Source: an uncultured Oscillospiraceae bacterium (GTDB lineage Bacteria > Bacillota > Clostridia > Oscillospirales > Oscillospiraceae). Taken from it: DNA of 6,595 bases. The notes under the pieces were generated by a model. That model searched no databases. It was given only the letters and a program-made list of their open reading frames with translations, and was not told where the DNA came from. The number at the start of each line of letters is the position of its first letter. The first letter of the stretch is position 1. Shown one piece after another: positions 1-6,074 of this stretch. Made by a program: the position numbers and the translations under genes. The stretch is from contig CALDMA010000054.1 in assembly GCA_937915075.1 (NCBI GenBank), forward strand, positions 1-6,595, in the 5' to 3' direction.

Positions 1-1359
1 GGGGATGGGCGCGATGCGCACGCCCGACGCGCCGAGTGCGAGGGCGATATCGTCGGCAAGGTTCGTGATCTTGGAGAGCTTCACGCCCTGATCGAGCGTA
101 AATTCATAGCGTGTGACGCTGGGGCCGCGCACGACGTCGCCCGCGCGGGCATCCACACCGAAGCTCTTGAGCGTTTCGGCAAGGCGGCGGGAGTTGTTGC
201 GCAGCTCCGCGCCCGCCTCCACGGCGTTGCCTGCGCCGCCCTCGTCGAGCAGCGTGATGGGCGGGAAGGTATACTCGGGAACGTCCTGCTCCAGCTCGGA
301 TTCGATCTCACCGGCGACCCTCTCGGCCTCGGCAGCGACCTCCTCCGGCGCGGAGGGCCTTGCGGGCGCGTTGGCCGCGGGCGCGGCAGGCGCTGCCACG
401 GGGGCGGCGGACACGACCGGCGCGGCGGGTGCGCGAGCGGGCGCGGGAGCCGTCTCGGTGAGAGGCGCGCCGGCGACCACCGTGTAGGTCGGCTCCGGCG
501 TTGGAGCGGGAGCCGGCGTCGGGACCGGCGCGGCAGCGAGAGCGCTCCCGCCCACCGGAGCCTTGGCGGTCAGCAACTCGTCCGGCGTGCGGACCGCATC
601 GGATTTATGGGTGAAGAAGCCGGAGAGCTTGCCCTCCTTCTTCGGCGGCTCGCGCGTCTCGCCGTCGAGCGGAATGTCGATGCGCGCCTTGGACTTCTCC
701 GTGCTCTTCGGCGCGGCGGCGCGGGCGGGCGGGGCTTTCTCCTCGTCCTCCGGCTCGTAGGGTACACGCTCGTGCGAGCGCACCGCCTCGAGCACGGCGG
801 CGGGCGTCAGGCGGAAGGCCAGCATCAGGCAGGTGACGAGCAGCACCGCGAGCAGGATCATCGCGAGCGTCTTTTTCACCAGCTTGACGAGCATGATGGC
901 GAGCGTCGCGGAGAGGACGCCGCCGGATTCCATCGAAAGGCCGCTCTGCCAGAGGAGCTTCGCAATGCCGTCCACACTGTTGTAGTCCGTCTTGCACAGC
1001 ACGAGGTGGAGCATCGCGCCGAGCAGCACCGGCAGCAGCGCCGCGCCCACCACGCAGGCGGTGACGTTCCGCCCGCGGTGGAAGAGCAGGATATAGCTCA
1101 CGAGCAGCAGCACGGGCGCGACCGTATAATAGCCGTAGCCAACGAGTCCGCGGCACAGCTCTGCGGGCCGGTCGAGCAGCCAGCCGCCCTGCTGGAAGTA
1201 GCTGAACGCGATGCACAGCGCCAGCACAAGGCACACCACGCCGCCGACCTCGCGGCGGATGGGGCGCTTCTTCGGCGCGGCGGCGCGCCTGCCGCCCGCC
1301 GTTGTCTTTTTGCTTGTCGTCGTCCGCTTGCCGGACGAGGTTTTTTTCTGCGTTGCCAT
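1..1359 (-). CDS. ftsK: FtsK/SpoIIIE-family DNA translocase, N-terminal part (cut by window edge)
   Basis: Membrane-anchored, ATP-driven double-stranded DNA pump that moves chromosome DNA through the division or sporulation septum. The frame is open from an ATG at 1359 to the window edge, giving 453 codons with no stop. Residues 1-37 are a basic, Lys/Thr/Arg-rich cytoplasmic tail. Hydrophobic segments lie at about 38-55, 76-93, 98-121 and 146-183, matching the family's four-helix membrane domain. Residues about 194-340 are an acidic then Ala/Pro-rich linker. From about 385 the family alpha domain begins: a GPSVTRYEF motif (412-420), then GVKLSKITNLADDIALALG (425-443). The beta (Walker A/B motor) and gamma (DNA-reading) domains lie beyond base 1. 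The start is supported by an AAGGGG RBS (1366-1371) six bases upstream, which overlaps the uppP stop. It lies 11 bp downstream of uppP, so co-transcription is likely. Sequence cannot distinguish the FtsK from the SpoIIIE role here. Confidence 0.94.
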   Translation of the reverse strand, partial: MATQKKTSSGKRTTTSKKTTAGGRRAAAPKKRPIRREVGGVVCLVLALCIAFSYFQQGGWLLDRPAELCRGLVGYGYYTVAPVLLLVSYILLFHRGRNVTACVVGAALLPVLLGAMLHLVLCKTDYNSVDGIAKLLWQSGLSMESGGVLSATLAIMLVKLVKKTLAMILLAVLLVTCLMLAFRLTPAAVLEAVRSHERVPYEPEDEEKAPPARAAAPKSTEKSKARIDIPLDGETREPPKKEGKLSGFFTHKSDAVRTPDELLTAKAPVGGSALAAAPVPTPAPAPTPEPTYTVVAGAPLTETAPAPARAPAAPVVSAAPVAAPAAPAANAPARPSAPEEVAAEAERVAGEIESELEQDVPEYTFPPITLLDEGGAGNAVEAGAELRNNSRRLAETLKSFGVDARAGDVVRGPSVTRYEFTLDQGVKLSKITNLADDIALALGASGVRIAPIP

Positions 1360-1370
1360 AGCTTACCCCT

Positions 1371-2201
1371 TTATACGATCGTAAAGATGAGCACCAGCGC
1401 GCCGACGATCCAGCAGTAGTACGCGAACGCGCCGAAGCGGCCGCGATCGGCGATCATTTTCAGCAGCCGGATGCAGAGATATCCCGTGACCGCGGCAACG
1501 GCTACGCCGATGAGATACATCGGCATTTCCGACCAATCGATTCCCGCATCGACAGCGTCCTTGATGCTCAGGATATTCGCGCCGAGGATAGCGGGAATGG
1601 AGAGGATGAAGGAAAAGCGCACGGCGAATTTCCGCTCAAAGCCCACAAAGCAGCCGGTGGTGATGGTCATGCCGGAGCGGGAAACGCCCGGGCAGAGCGC
1701 GATGGCCTGCCCGATGCCGACCACGAGCGCGTCGGCGAGCCTCGCGGTCTTTTCTGTCTTGCGGCCGCGGCGCACGCGGTCGCTCACGAAAAGGAGCACG
1801 CCGGTGAAGAGGAGCGCGCCGCCGATGAAGTACATATTGTCGCTCAGGCCTTCAAAAAAATGGCGGAACGGCACCATGACGAAAAGCGGCAGCGTGCCGA
1901 CGATGACGAGCAATATCATGCGCCGCGCGGGCGGCACAGTCTTAGGCGTCGTCCGATGAATCAAATCGCCAATTCCGATGAAAAATTCTACGATCATATC
2001 GTAAATCTCATCCCAGTAGGCGACGAACACAGCCACCAACGTGCCAAGGTGCAGCAGCACATCGTAAAACTGCGGGATCTCCGAGGCCCCCTGCATATTC
2101 AGCAGATGCTCGGCAATGGCCAGATGGCCCGAGGACGAGATGGGCAGAAATTCGGCGATGCCCTGCACCAGTCCCATGATGATGGCGGAAAGCCAGGTCA
2201 T
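1371..2201 (-). CDS. uppP: Undecaprenyl-diphosphate phosphatase UppP/BacA
   Basis: Integral membrane enzyme that removes one phosphate from undecaprenyl diphosphate. This regenerates the lipid carrier for peptidoglycan and other wall polymers, and overexpression in this family gives bacitracin resistance. Both family signatures are intact (numbering from the ATG at 2201): QGIAEFLPISSSGH at 13-26, with the catalytic-region Glu17 and His26, and PGVSRSG at 171-177, with Arg175. The rest is a series of hydrophobic helices ending at the C-terminus; the length of 276 aa is normal. An in-frame GTG at 2210 would add three residues, but it sits only one base after the RBS, so I prefer the ATG, which is ten bases after it. 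The gene has its own likely promoter and is followed 11 bp later by ftsK. The same family is often called bacA. Confidence 0.95.
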   Translation of the reverse strand: MTWLSAIIMGLVQGIAEFLPISSSGHLAIAEHLLNMQGASEIPQFYDVLLHLGTLVAVFVAYWDEIYDMIVEFFIGIGDLIHRTTPKTVPPARRMILLVIVGTLPLFVMVPFRHFFEGLSDNMYFIGGALLFTGVLLFVSDRVRRGRKTEKTARLADALVVGIGQAIALCPGVSRSGMTITTGCFVGFERKFAVRFSFILSIPAILGANILSIKDAVDAGIDWSEMPMYLIGVAVAAVTGYLCIRLLKMIADRGRFGAFAYYCWIVGALVLIFTIV

Positions 2202-2211
2202 AGCATTCACG

Positions 2212-2218
2212 CTCCTTT
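2212..2218 (-). promoter_or_regulatory. uppP ribosome binding site that decides the start
   Basis: AAAGGAG on the minus strand. It is one base from the in-frame GTG at 2210 and ten bases from the ATG at 2201. One base is too close for initiation, which favours the ATG. The ATG at 2206 in between is out of frame. Confidence 0.65.
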
Positions 2219-2242
2219 ACGCAAAAATACAGATACCGTATA

Positions 2243-2271
2243 AGTATAACATGGACGGGCAGAAAATTCCA
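2243..2271 (-). promoter_or_regulatory. Likely uppP(-ftsK) promoter with extended -10
   Basis: The -10 is TATACT (2243-2248), preceded by TG one base upstream (TGT at 2249-2251), forming an extended -10 element. The hexamer 17 bp further upstream is TGGAAT (2266-2271), a weak -35 with three of six consensus bases, which the TG element could compensate for. Transcription would begin near 2236, leaving a leader of about 35 nt. It is the best promoter-like match between the upstream terminator and uppP. Assigned by pattern only. Confidence 0.5.
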
Positions 2272-2281
2272 GTAGGAATTT
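2264..2281. repeat. 7-bp inverted repeat over the uppP -35 region, possible operator
   Basis: AAATTCC and GGAATTT arms separated by AGTA form a perfect 7-bp palindrome that covers the weak -35 hexamer of the uppP promoter. Its position would suit a repressor or activator site. It is short and AT-rich, there is no U-tract, and it is not followed by a gene on the other strand, so a terminator role is unlikely. It could also be chance. Confidence 0.35.
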
Positions 2282-2306
2282 GGCGTTATGTAAATGAAAA
2301 GCATCC

Positions 2307-2337
2307 AAAAAAGAGACGGAGCGGCGCTCCGTCTCTT
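2307..2337 (-). terminator. Rho-independent terminator after the aminotransferase gene
   Basis: An 11-bp perfect GC-rich stem (2312-2322 with 2326-2336, extendable by an A-T pair at 2311/2337) closes a 3-base loop. On the minus strand it is followed by six T residues (2307-2312). It begins 13 bases downstream of the aminotransferase stop codon and separates that gene from uppP. Confidence 0.92.
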
Positions 2338-2349
2338 CCTTTTTTGTTC

Positions 2350-3618
2350 TTACTTCAGCTGCTCGAGTGCGGCGAGCTTCAGGCAGCAGCAGAAGACCTC
2401 CATCGCCTGCTGCAGCTCCTCCACCGGCGGGAGGGACGGAGCGACGCGGATGTTGCTGTCCTTCGGGTCGACGCCGTAGGGGAACGTCGCGCCCGCGCTC
2501 GTCATAATGACGCCCGCCTCCTTGCACAGCGCCAGCGTGCGCTTGGCGAGGCCCGGCAGCGTATTGACGGACACGAAATAACCGCCCTTGGGGTCGTGCC
2601 AGGTGGCAAGGCCCAGCGGGCCAACCTCGCGTGCGAGCGTCTCGGTCACCGCCTTGAACTTCGGCCCCATGATGGCCGCGTGCTTCTTCATCAGCTCCAG
2701 CGTGTGCGCCTTGTCCTTGAGGTACTTTACATGGCGCAACTGATTGATCTTATCGTAGCTGATGATCTGGATGTTGATGAGCTTCTCCATGTATTCCATG
2801 TTCGCCTCGCTGCACGCAAAGCACGCCACGCCCGCGCCGGGCAGCGTGATCTTGCTGGTGGAGGCAAACTCGAACACCATATCGGCGTTGCCGTACTTCT
2901 CGCACAGGCTCAGGATATCCGGGAAGGGCACGAACTCGCCCTCGAACTCGTGGATGCAATAGGCGTTGTCCCACATGAGCAGGAAGTCGGGAGCCGCAGG
3001 CTTCAGCTTGGCGATGCGCTCGATGGTCTCGTCGGAGTAGATGATGCCGTCGGGATTGGAATACTTCGGTACGTTCCACATACCCTTGACCGCCGGGTCC
3101 TTGACGAGCTGTTCAACCAGATCCATATTCGGGCCGGTCTCGGTCATGGGAATGGTGATGAGCTCAAAGCCGAAGCTCTCCGTGACCTTGAAGTGACGGT
3201 CATAGCCCGGCGCGGGGCAGAGCCACTTGATATGCTCCTCGCGGCACCACGGCTTTTCGCTGTGCAGCAGACCGTTGGTGTACGCCTTGGCGATGGTATC
3301 GTACATGAGCTGCAGGCTGGCGTTTCCGCCGACGAACACCTGCTCCGGCTTGCAGCCGAGGATCTCGGCAAAGAGCGCCTTGGCGCTCGGCAGACCGGAG
3401 AGCTGACCGTAGTTGCGCACATTCACGTCGCCGTCCACGCAGTCCGTGGGATCGGTCATCACCGAGAGGATACCGGACACCAGATCGAGCTGCTCCTTAC
3501 CCGGACGCCCGCGCGCCATGTTGAGCTTCAGGCCCTTGGCCTTCCACGCTTCAAACTCGGCGGACACCTTTTCAAATTCGACCTTGCGCTGTTCAGCCGT
3601 CATTTCCCTGTATTTCAT
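2350..3618 (-). CDS. PLP-dependent class I aminotransferase, aspartate aminotransferase type Ic
   Basis: Cytoplasmic PLP enzyme of fold type I, 422 aa. It probably transfers the amino group between aspartate (or a related amino acid) and 2-oxoglutarate/glutamate. The N-terminal ARGRPGKEQLDL stretch (35-46), NYGQLSGL (69-76) and the length are typical of the subgroup Ic aspartate aminotransferases, distant from E. coli AspC. Visible active-site features are SNPDG (187-191, PLP-contacting Asn188), WDNAY (216-220, Asp217 for the pyridine nitrogen and Tyr220), FASTSKITLPGAG with the probable Schiff-base Lys256, and NIRVAPS (389-395) with the carboxylate-binding Arg391. The ATG at 3618 has an AGGAGGT RBS (3627-3633) eight bases upstream. 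The gene has its own promoter and terminator, so it is monocistronic. An unusual Cys triplet lies at 410-412. The substrate is inferred from the family; alanine or aromatic specificity is not excluded. Proximity to the glutamate-fermentation genes suggests a glutamate/2-oxoglutarate link. Confidence 0.92.
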   Translation of the reverse strand: MKYREMTAEQRKVEFEKVSAEFEAWKAKGLKLNMARGRPGKEQLDLVSGILSVMTDPTDCVDGDVNVRNYGQLSGLPSAKALFAEILGCKPEQVFVGGNASLQLMYDTIAKAYTNGLLHSEKPWCREEHIKWLCPAPGYDRHFKVTESFGFELITIPMTETGPNMDLVEQLVKDPAVKGMWNVPKYSNPDGIIYSDETIERIAKLKPAAPDFLLMWDNAYCIHEFEGEFVPFPDILSLCEKYGNADMVFEFASTSKITLPGAGVACFACSEANMEYMEKLINIQIISYDKINQLRHVKYLKDKAHTLELMKKHAAIMGPKFKAVTETLAREVGPLGLATWHDPKGGYFVSVNTLPGLAKRTLALCKEAGVIMTSAGATFPYGVDPKDSNIRVAPSLPPVEELQQAMEVFCCCLKLAALEQLK

Positions 3619-3651
3619 CGGAACGGACCTCCTATTTCAAATGTTGGAGAA

Positions 3652-3680
3652 ATTATAGCATACCCTTTTTCAAAACACAA
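3652..3680 (-). promoter_or_regulatory. Aminotransferase promoter, consensus extended -10
   Basis: A perfect TATAAT (3652-3657) is preceded by TGC (3658-3660), giving TGCTATAAT, with TTGTGT (3675-3680) as -35 at a 17-bp spacing. Transcription would start near 3645, with a leader of about 27 nt that contains the strong RBS. A CACAATGTG palindrome (3676-3684) overlaps the -35. The promoter lies directly against the upstream gcdB terminator. Confidence 0.8.
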
Positions 3681-3686
3681 TGTGCA

Positions 3687-3719
3687 AAAGAAAAAGAGGG
3701 CAAAGCCCTCTTTTTCTTT
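3687..3719 (-). terminator. Rho-independent terminator of the gcdDCB operon
   Basis: A perfect 15-bp stem (3687-3701 with 3705-3719) has a GAGGGC core and a 3-base loop. The distal arm is T-rich on the minus strand, so it also supplies the U-tract. It begins 12 bases after the gcdB stop. The A-rich and T-rich outer arms are symmetrical, so the structure could also stop transcription on the plus strand, although no plus-strand gene is seen. Confidence 0.92.
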
Positions 3720-3730
3720 CTTTTGTTCTC

Positions 3731-5155
3731 TTAGCCGAAGAGCGACATGAGGACGCCCGCGGCGATGGCGGAGCCGATGACGCCGGCCACGTTCGGGCCC
3801 ATGGCGTGCATCAGCAGGAAGTTCGCGGGATTCTCCTTCTGGCCCACGACCTGGGAGACACGCGCCGCCATCGGGACGGCGGAAACACCGGCGGAACCGA
3901 TCAGCGGGTTGATCTTCTCCTTCAGGAACAGGTTCATGAGCTTGGCGAGCAGCACGCCGCCCGCGGTGCCGAAGCCGAACGCCACGACGCCCATCGCCAT
4001 GATCTCAATGGTCTGGAGGGAGAGGAAGGTGGTGGCTGTCGCCGTCGCGCCGACCGTGAAGCCGAGGAAGATAGTGACGATGTTCATCAGCTCGTTGCCG
4101 GCCGTCTTCTGCAGACGATCGACCACGCCGGACTCCTTAAACAGGTTGCCGAGCATAAGGCAGGCGATCAGAGGAGCGGCGGAGGGAACGAGCAGCGCCA
4201 CGAACACGGTGATCATGATGGGGAAGATGATCTTCTCCTTCTTGCTGACCTGACGCAGCGGCTTCATGACGATCTTGCGCTCTTCCTTGGTGGTCAGGGC
4301 CTTCATGATAGGCGGCTGAATGACCGGAACGAGCGCCATGTAGGAGTACGCCGCAACGGCGATGGGGCCGAGCAGATGGGGAGCGAGACGGGAGGTGACG
4401 AAGATCGCCGTCGGGCCGTCCGCGCCGCCGATGATACCGATGGAGGAGGATTCCTGCGAGGTGAAGCCGAGGAGCTGGGTGCCCACATAGGTCATGAAGA
4501 TACCGAGCTGGGCAGCCGCGCCGAGCAGCAGGGACTTGGGGTTGGCGATCAGGGGGCCGAAGTCGGTCATCGTGCCGACGCCCATGAAGATCAGGCAGGG
4601 ATAGATGCCGAGCTTGACGCCGAGGTAGAGGACGTCGAGCAGACCGAGCGTGACGGTCGGACCGGCAAGCTCCATGCCGTACGCCGCGGCAGCCTGCTCC
4701 GCCTGCGCGACCGCCTGGATCTGCGCCGCGAACTCGCTGATGGTGCCGCCGGCAGCGGCCATGACCTCGTTAGCGACCTGCTGGATCACATCCGCTCCGA
4801 AGGCCTCCTGCGCACTGGCGAGCAGCTGCTGGAAGTACGGCGCGAGCACGGCATCCGAAACGCCGGCCTCGTTCATCTCCGCGAGGAAGGAGGCCGTGAC
4901 GGGCGTGCCGCCGAAGAGGTCCCAATGGACGTGACCGCCGGCAAACAGGATCTCGTGGAACATATCCGCACCGGGCAGGTTGGTGCACAGCATACCGAAG
5001 GAAATGGGCAGGAGCAGCAGCGGCTCAAAGCCCTTCACGATGGCCAGATACATCAGGATAAAGGAAATGGCGATCATGATGAGGCATTTCCAGTTGCCCT
5101 CCTGGCCAAACATATAGAAACCGGTCTGCTGCGCGAAATTGATAATAGCAGTCAT
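3731..5155 (-). CDS. gcdB: Na+-translocating acyl-CoA decarboxylase beta subunit (glutaconyl-CoA decarboxylase GcdB/OadB family)
   Basis: Membrane subunit that removes CO2 from carboxybiotin on the carrier subunit and couples this to Na+ export. The 474-aa protein has many hydrophobic helices and the family motifs in order: GFEPLLLLPISFG (42-54), TMTDFGPLIANP (195-206), IGIIGGADGPTAIF (239-252), AAYSYMALVPVIQPPIMKALTT (268-289), NPLIGSAGVSAVPMAAR (416-432) and LLMHAMGPNVAGVIGSA (447-463). Residues assigned to Na+/proton coupling in Klebsiella OadB (Asp203, Tyr229, Asn373, Gly377, Ser382, Arg389) all appear here at a constant +43 offset: Asp246, Tyr272, Asn416, Gly420, Ser425, Arg432. Odd feature: a largely soluble Ala/Gln/Glu-rich stretch at about 83-165 makes it longer than typical members. 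An AAAGGA RBS lies 12 bases upstream of the ATG, slightly far. It is the last gene of the operon. Oxaloacetate or methylmalonyl-CoA decarboxylase is possible from sequence alone; the adjacent hydroxyacyl-CoA dehydratase favours glutaconyl-CoA. Confidence 0.9.
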   Translation of the reverse strand: MTAIINFAQQTGFYMFGQEGNWKCLIMIAISFILMYLAIVKGFEPLLLLPISFGMLCTNLPGADMFHEILFAGGHVHWDLFGGTPVTASFLAEMNEAGVSDAVLAPYFQQLLASAQEAFGADVIQQVANEVMAAAGGTISEFAAQIQAVAQAEQAAAAYGMELAGPTVTLGLLDVLYLGVKLGIYPCLIFMGVGTMTDFGPLIANPKSLLLGAAAQLGIFMTYVGTQLLGFTSQESSSIGIIGGADGPTAIFVTSRLAPHLLGPIAVAAYSYMALVPVIQPPIMKALTTKEERKIVMKPLRQVSKKEKIIFPIMITVFVALLVPSAAPLIACLMLGNLFKESGVVDRLQKTAGNELMNIVTIFLGFTVGATATATTFLSLQTIEIMAMGVVAFGFGTAGGVLLAKLMNLFLKEKINPLIGSAGVSAVPMAARVSQVVGQKENPANFLLMHAMGPNVAGVIGSAIAAGVLMSLFG

Positions 5156-5205
5156 TTATTTCTGGTTTCCTTTCACAGTTTATTTCAAGGGTGCGCGGAA
5201 CGGTC

Positions 5206-5622
5206 TCAGCCGATGACGCACAGAACGTCGCCGGGGTTGACGGCAGCGCCCTTGGAAACCGCGACGGAGGAAACGGTACCGTCACAGGGAGCGAAGATCT
5301 CGTTCTCCATCTTCATGGCCTCGAGGATGAAGAGAACGTCGCCGGACTTGACCGCCTGACCGGCCGCGACCTTCACGTCGAGGATGGTGCCGGGCATCGG
5401 GCTGGAAACGGTCTCACCGGAGCCGGCAGCAGCCGGAGCAGCCTTGGGAGCAGCGGCGGGAGCCGCGGCAGGAGCGGGAGCGGCGACGGGAGCGGCAGCG
5501 CGGGCCACGGGGGCGGAAGCGGTGCGGGCGACGGGGGCGGAAGCCATGCGGCCGCCGGAGACGGACTCGACGGTAACTTCGTAGGCGGTGCCGTTAACGG
5601 TGACAGTGTACTGCTTAGTCAT
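5206..5622 (-). CDS. gcdC: Biotin carrier (gamma) subunit of the Na+-pumping decarboxylase
   Basis: Small protein carrying the biotin that shuttles CO2 from the carboxyltransferase (alpha) subunit to the membrane beta subunit. It is 138 aa. Residues 1-20 (MTKQYTVTVNGTAYEVTVES) are the short beta-strand segment common at the start of these carriers. Residues 26-68 form a flexible Ala/Pro linker. Residues 69-138 are a biotinyl/lipoyl domain with SSPMPGTI (73-80) and EAMKMEN (101-107). Lys104 in AMKM is the biotinylation site, 34 residues from the C-terminus as usual. The frame stays open upstream to another ATG at 5820, but that extension overlaps gcdD and is Ser/Pro/Arg-rich. The ATG at 5622 has an AGGAG RBS and begins a recognisable domain. 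It starts 22 bp after gcdD and ends 50 bp before gcdB. Confidence 0.93.
   Translation of the reverse strand: MTKQYTVTVNGTAYEVTVESVSGGRMASAPVARTASAPVARAAAPVAAPAPAAAPAAAPKAAPAAAGSGETVSSPMPGTILDVKVAAGQAVKSGDVLFILEAMKMENEIFAPCDGTVSSVAVSKGAAVNPGDVLCVIG
5500..5544. repeat. 24-bp tandem duplication in the gcdC linker
   Basis: Bases 5500-5520 recur at 5524-5544 with a single mismatch (5506 versus 5530). The period of 24 bp keeps the reading frame. In the protein it gives two copies of ASAPVAR (27-33 and 35-41). This looks like in-frame slippage that lengthened the Ala/Pro linker of the biotin carrier. Confidence 0.7.
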
Positions 5623-5632
5623 GATGTTTTCT

Positions 5633-5637
5633 CTCCT
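5633..5637 (-). promoter_or_regulatory. gcdC ribosome binding site that decides the start
   Basis: AGGAG on the minus strand, ten bases upstream of the ATG at 5622 and in the 22-bp gap after the gcdD stop codon. It supports the short gcdC start rather than the overlapping upstream ATG at 5820. Confidence 0.6.
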
Positions 5638-5644
5638 AAAATAA

Positions 5645-5926
5645 TCAAATTTTGTTGATGCTGGTAATCTGCATACGGGAGGCGCTGGGGCCGAGGTCCT
5701 CGGTGACCGCCGCGATAACGGCGGCAAGGATCTCCTGCTCCTTGGCGGTGTTGACCGCGGGAGCGGCGGGAGCCGCAGCCTTGGGAGCCGCAGCAGGCGC
5801 GGGGGCGGCGGGCTTGGCATTGCTCTTGAGGATCGATCCCATGATCATCGTGAGGACGATGATGCAGATCAGGCCGAAGAACACCGTGCCGATGCCCATC
5901 AGGGTGACGAAAAGCGGGCTGTACAT
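5645..5926 (-). CDS. gcdD: Na+-pumping decarboxylase delta subunit (OadG/GcdD family)
   Basis: Small membrane-anchored assembly subunit that holds the decarboxylase complex together at the membrane. It is 93 aa. A single transmembrane helix lies at about 5-33 with an LMGIGTVFFGLICI stretch, a pattern typical of OadG-like proteins. An Ala/Pro/Lys linker spans about 37-59. The C-terminal segment 62-93 (KEQEILAAVIAAVTEDLG, then an SRMQITSI tail) resembles the conserved tail of glutaconyl-CoA decarboxylase delta subunits. The ATG at 5926 has an AAGGAGA RBS (5931-5937) four bases upstream. It is the first gene after its own promoter and precedes gcdC by 22 bp. Proteins this small diverge quickly, so the assignment rests on the TM-linker-tail layout together with the two neighbours. 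Confidence 0.87.
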   Translation of the reverse strand: MYSPLFVTLMGIGTVFFGLICIIVLTMIMGSILKSNAKPAAPAPAAAPKAAAPAAPAVNTAKEQEILAAVIAAVTEDLGPSASRMQITSINKI

Positions 5927-5956
5927 AGATTCTCCTTATCCCTTTCGTTAGAGTGG

Positions 5957-5986
5957 ATTATAGCAAATCGCCGTTGAGCTTTGCAA
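5957..5986 (-). promoter_or_regulatory. gcdDCB promoter, consensus extended -10
   Basis: A perfect TATAAT (5957-5962) is preceded by TGC (5963-5965). TTGCAA (5981-5986), four of six -35 consensus bases, lies 18 bp upstream. The predicted start near 5950 leaves a leader of about 24 nt before the gcdD ATG. The nine-base TGCTATAAT is identical to that of the aminotransferase promoter. It implies the decarboxylase genes can be expressed separately from the dehydratase gene upstream. Confidence 0.75.
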
Positions 5987-6006
5987 CAGCGGTCCTGCAA
6001 TTTTTA

Positions 6007-6064
6007 CGCCGTCTGAACAGCCGGCGCGGCGCGGGGAGAGCTTCTCCCTCTCTCCCCTCCGCCG
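6007..6064 (-). other. Two GC-rich hairpins between hgdB and gcdD
   Basis: Two adjacent inverted repeats lie downstream of the hgdB-like stop. One pairs 6033-6040 with 6050-6057 (8 bp) and, past a small bulge, 6027-6031 with 6060-6064 (5 bp). The second pairs 6007-6011 with 6022-6026. On the minus strand the sequence that follows is TAAAAATT, not a U-tract, so this is not a standard intrinsic terminator. It could be a Rho-type stop, an mRNA 3'-end stabiliser or a processing site. Nothing else was seen in this gap apart from the gcdD promoter. Confidence 0.5.
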
Positions 6065-6074
6065 TCGGGATACT

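Noticed and set aside
300..560. Possible repeat array in the Ala/Pro-coding region of ftsK
   Set aside because: The repeats are irregular low-complexity Ala/Pro codons of a linker, with no fixed period or spacer as a CRISPR or satellite would have.
605..1234. Minus-strand 209-codon frame overlapping ftsK in another frame
   Set aside because: Arg/Ala-rich out-of-frame translation. The continuous 453-codon frame carries the FtsK membrane and alpha-domain motifs.
607..1419. Plus-strand 270-codon frame opposite ftsK
   Set aside because: It shares codon register with ftsK on the opposite strand, is His/Arg/Glu-rich without a domain, and has no promoter.
2211..2306. Possible riboswitch or leader RNA upstream of uppP
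   Set aside because: The predicted leader is only about 35 nt and contains no aptamer-like or terminator structure.
2116..3750. 544-codon plus-strand open frame antisense to the aminotransferase
   Set aside because: It runs through a terminator, a promoter and the end of uppP, and shows no recognisable domain. It is a compositional shadow.
3680..5359. 559-codon plus-strand open frame antisense to gcdB and part of gcdC
   Set aside because: It is a mirror of a GC-rich gene whose codon use leaves few antisense stops. The translation is rich in His, Asp, Gly and Arg with no domain, while the minus strand encodes clear family motifs.
5623..5820. N-terminal extension of gcdC to an upstream ATG at 5820
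   Set aside because: It would overlap gcdD almost entirely, encodes Ser/Pro/Arg-rich sequence, and lacks the RBS that precedes the ATG at 5622.
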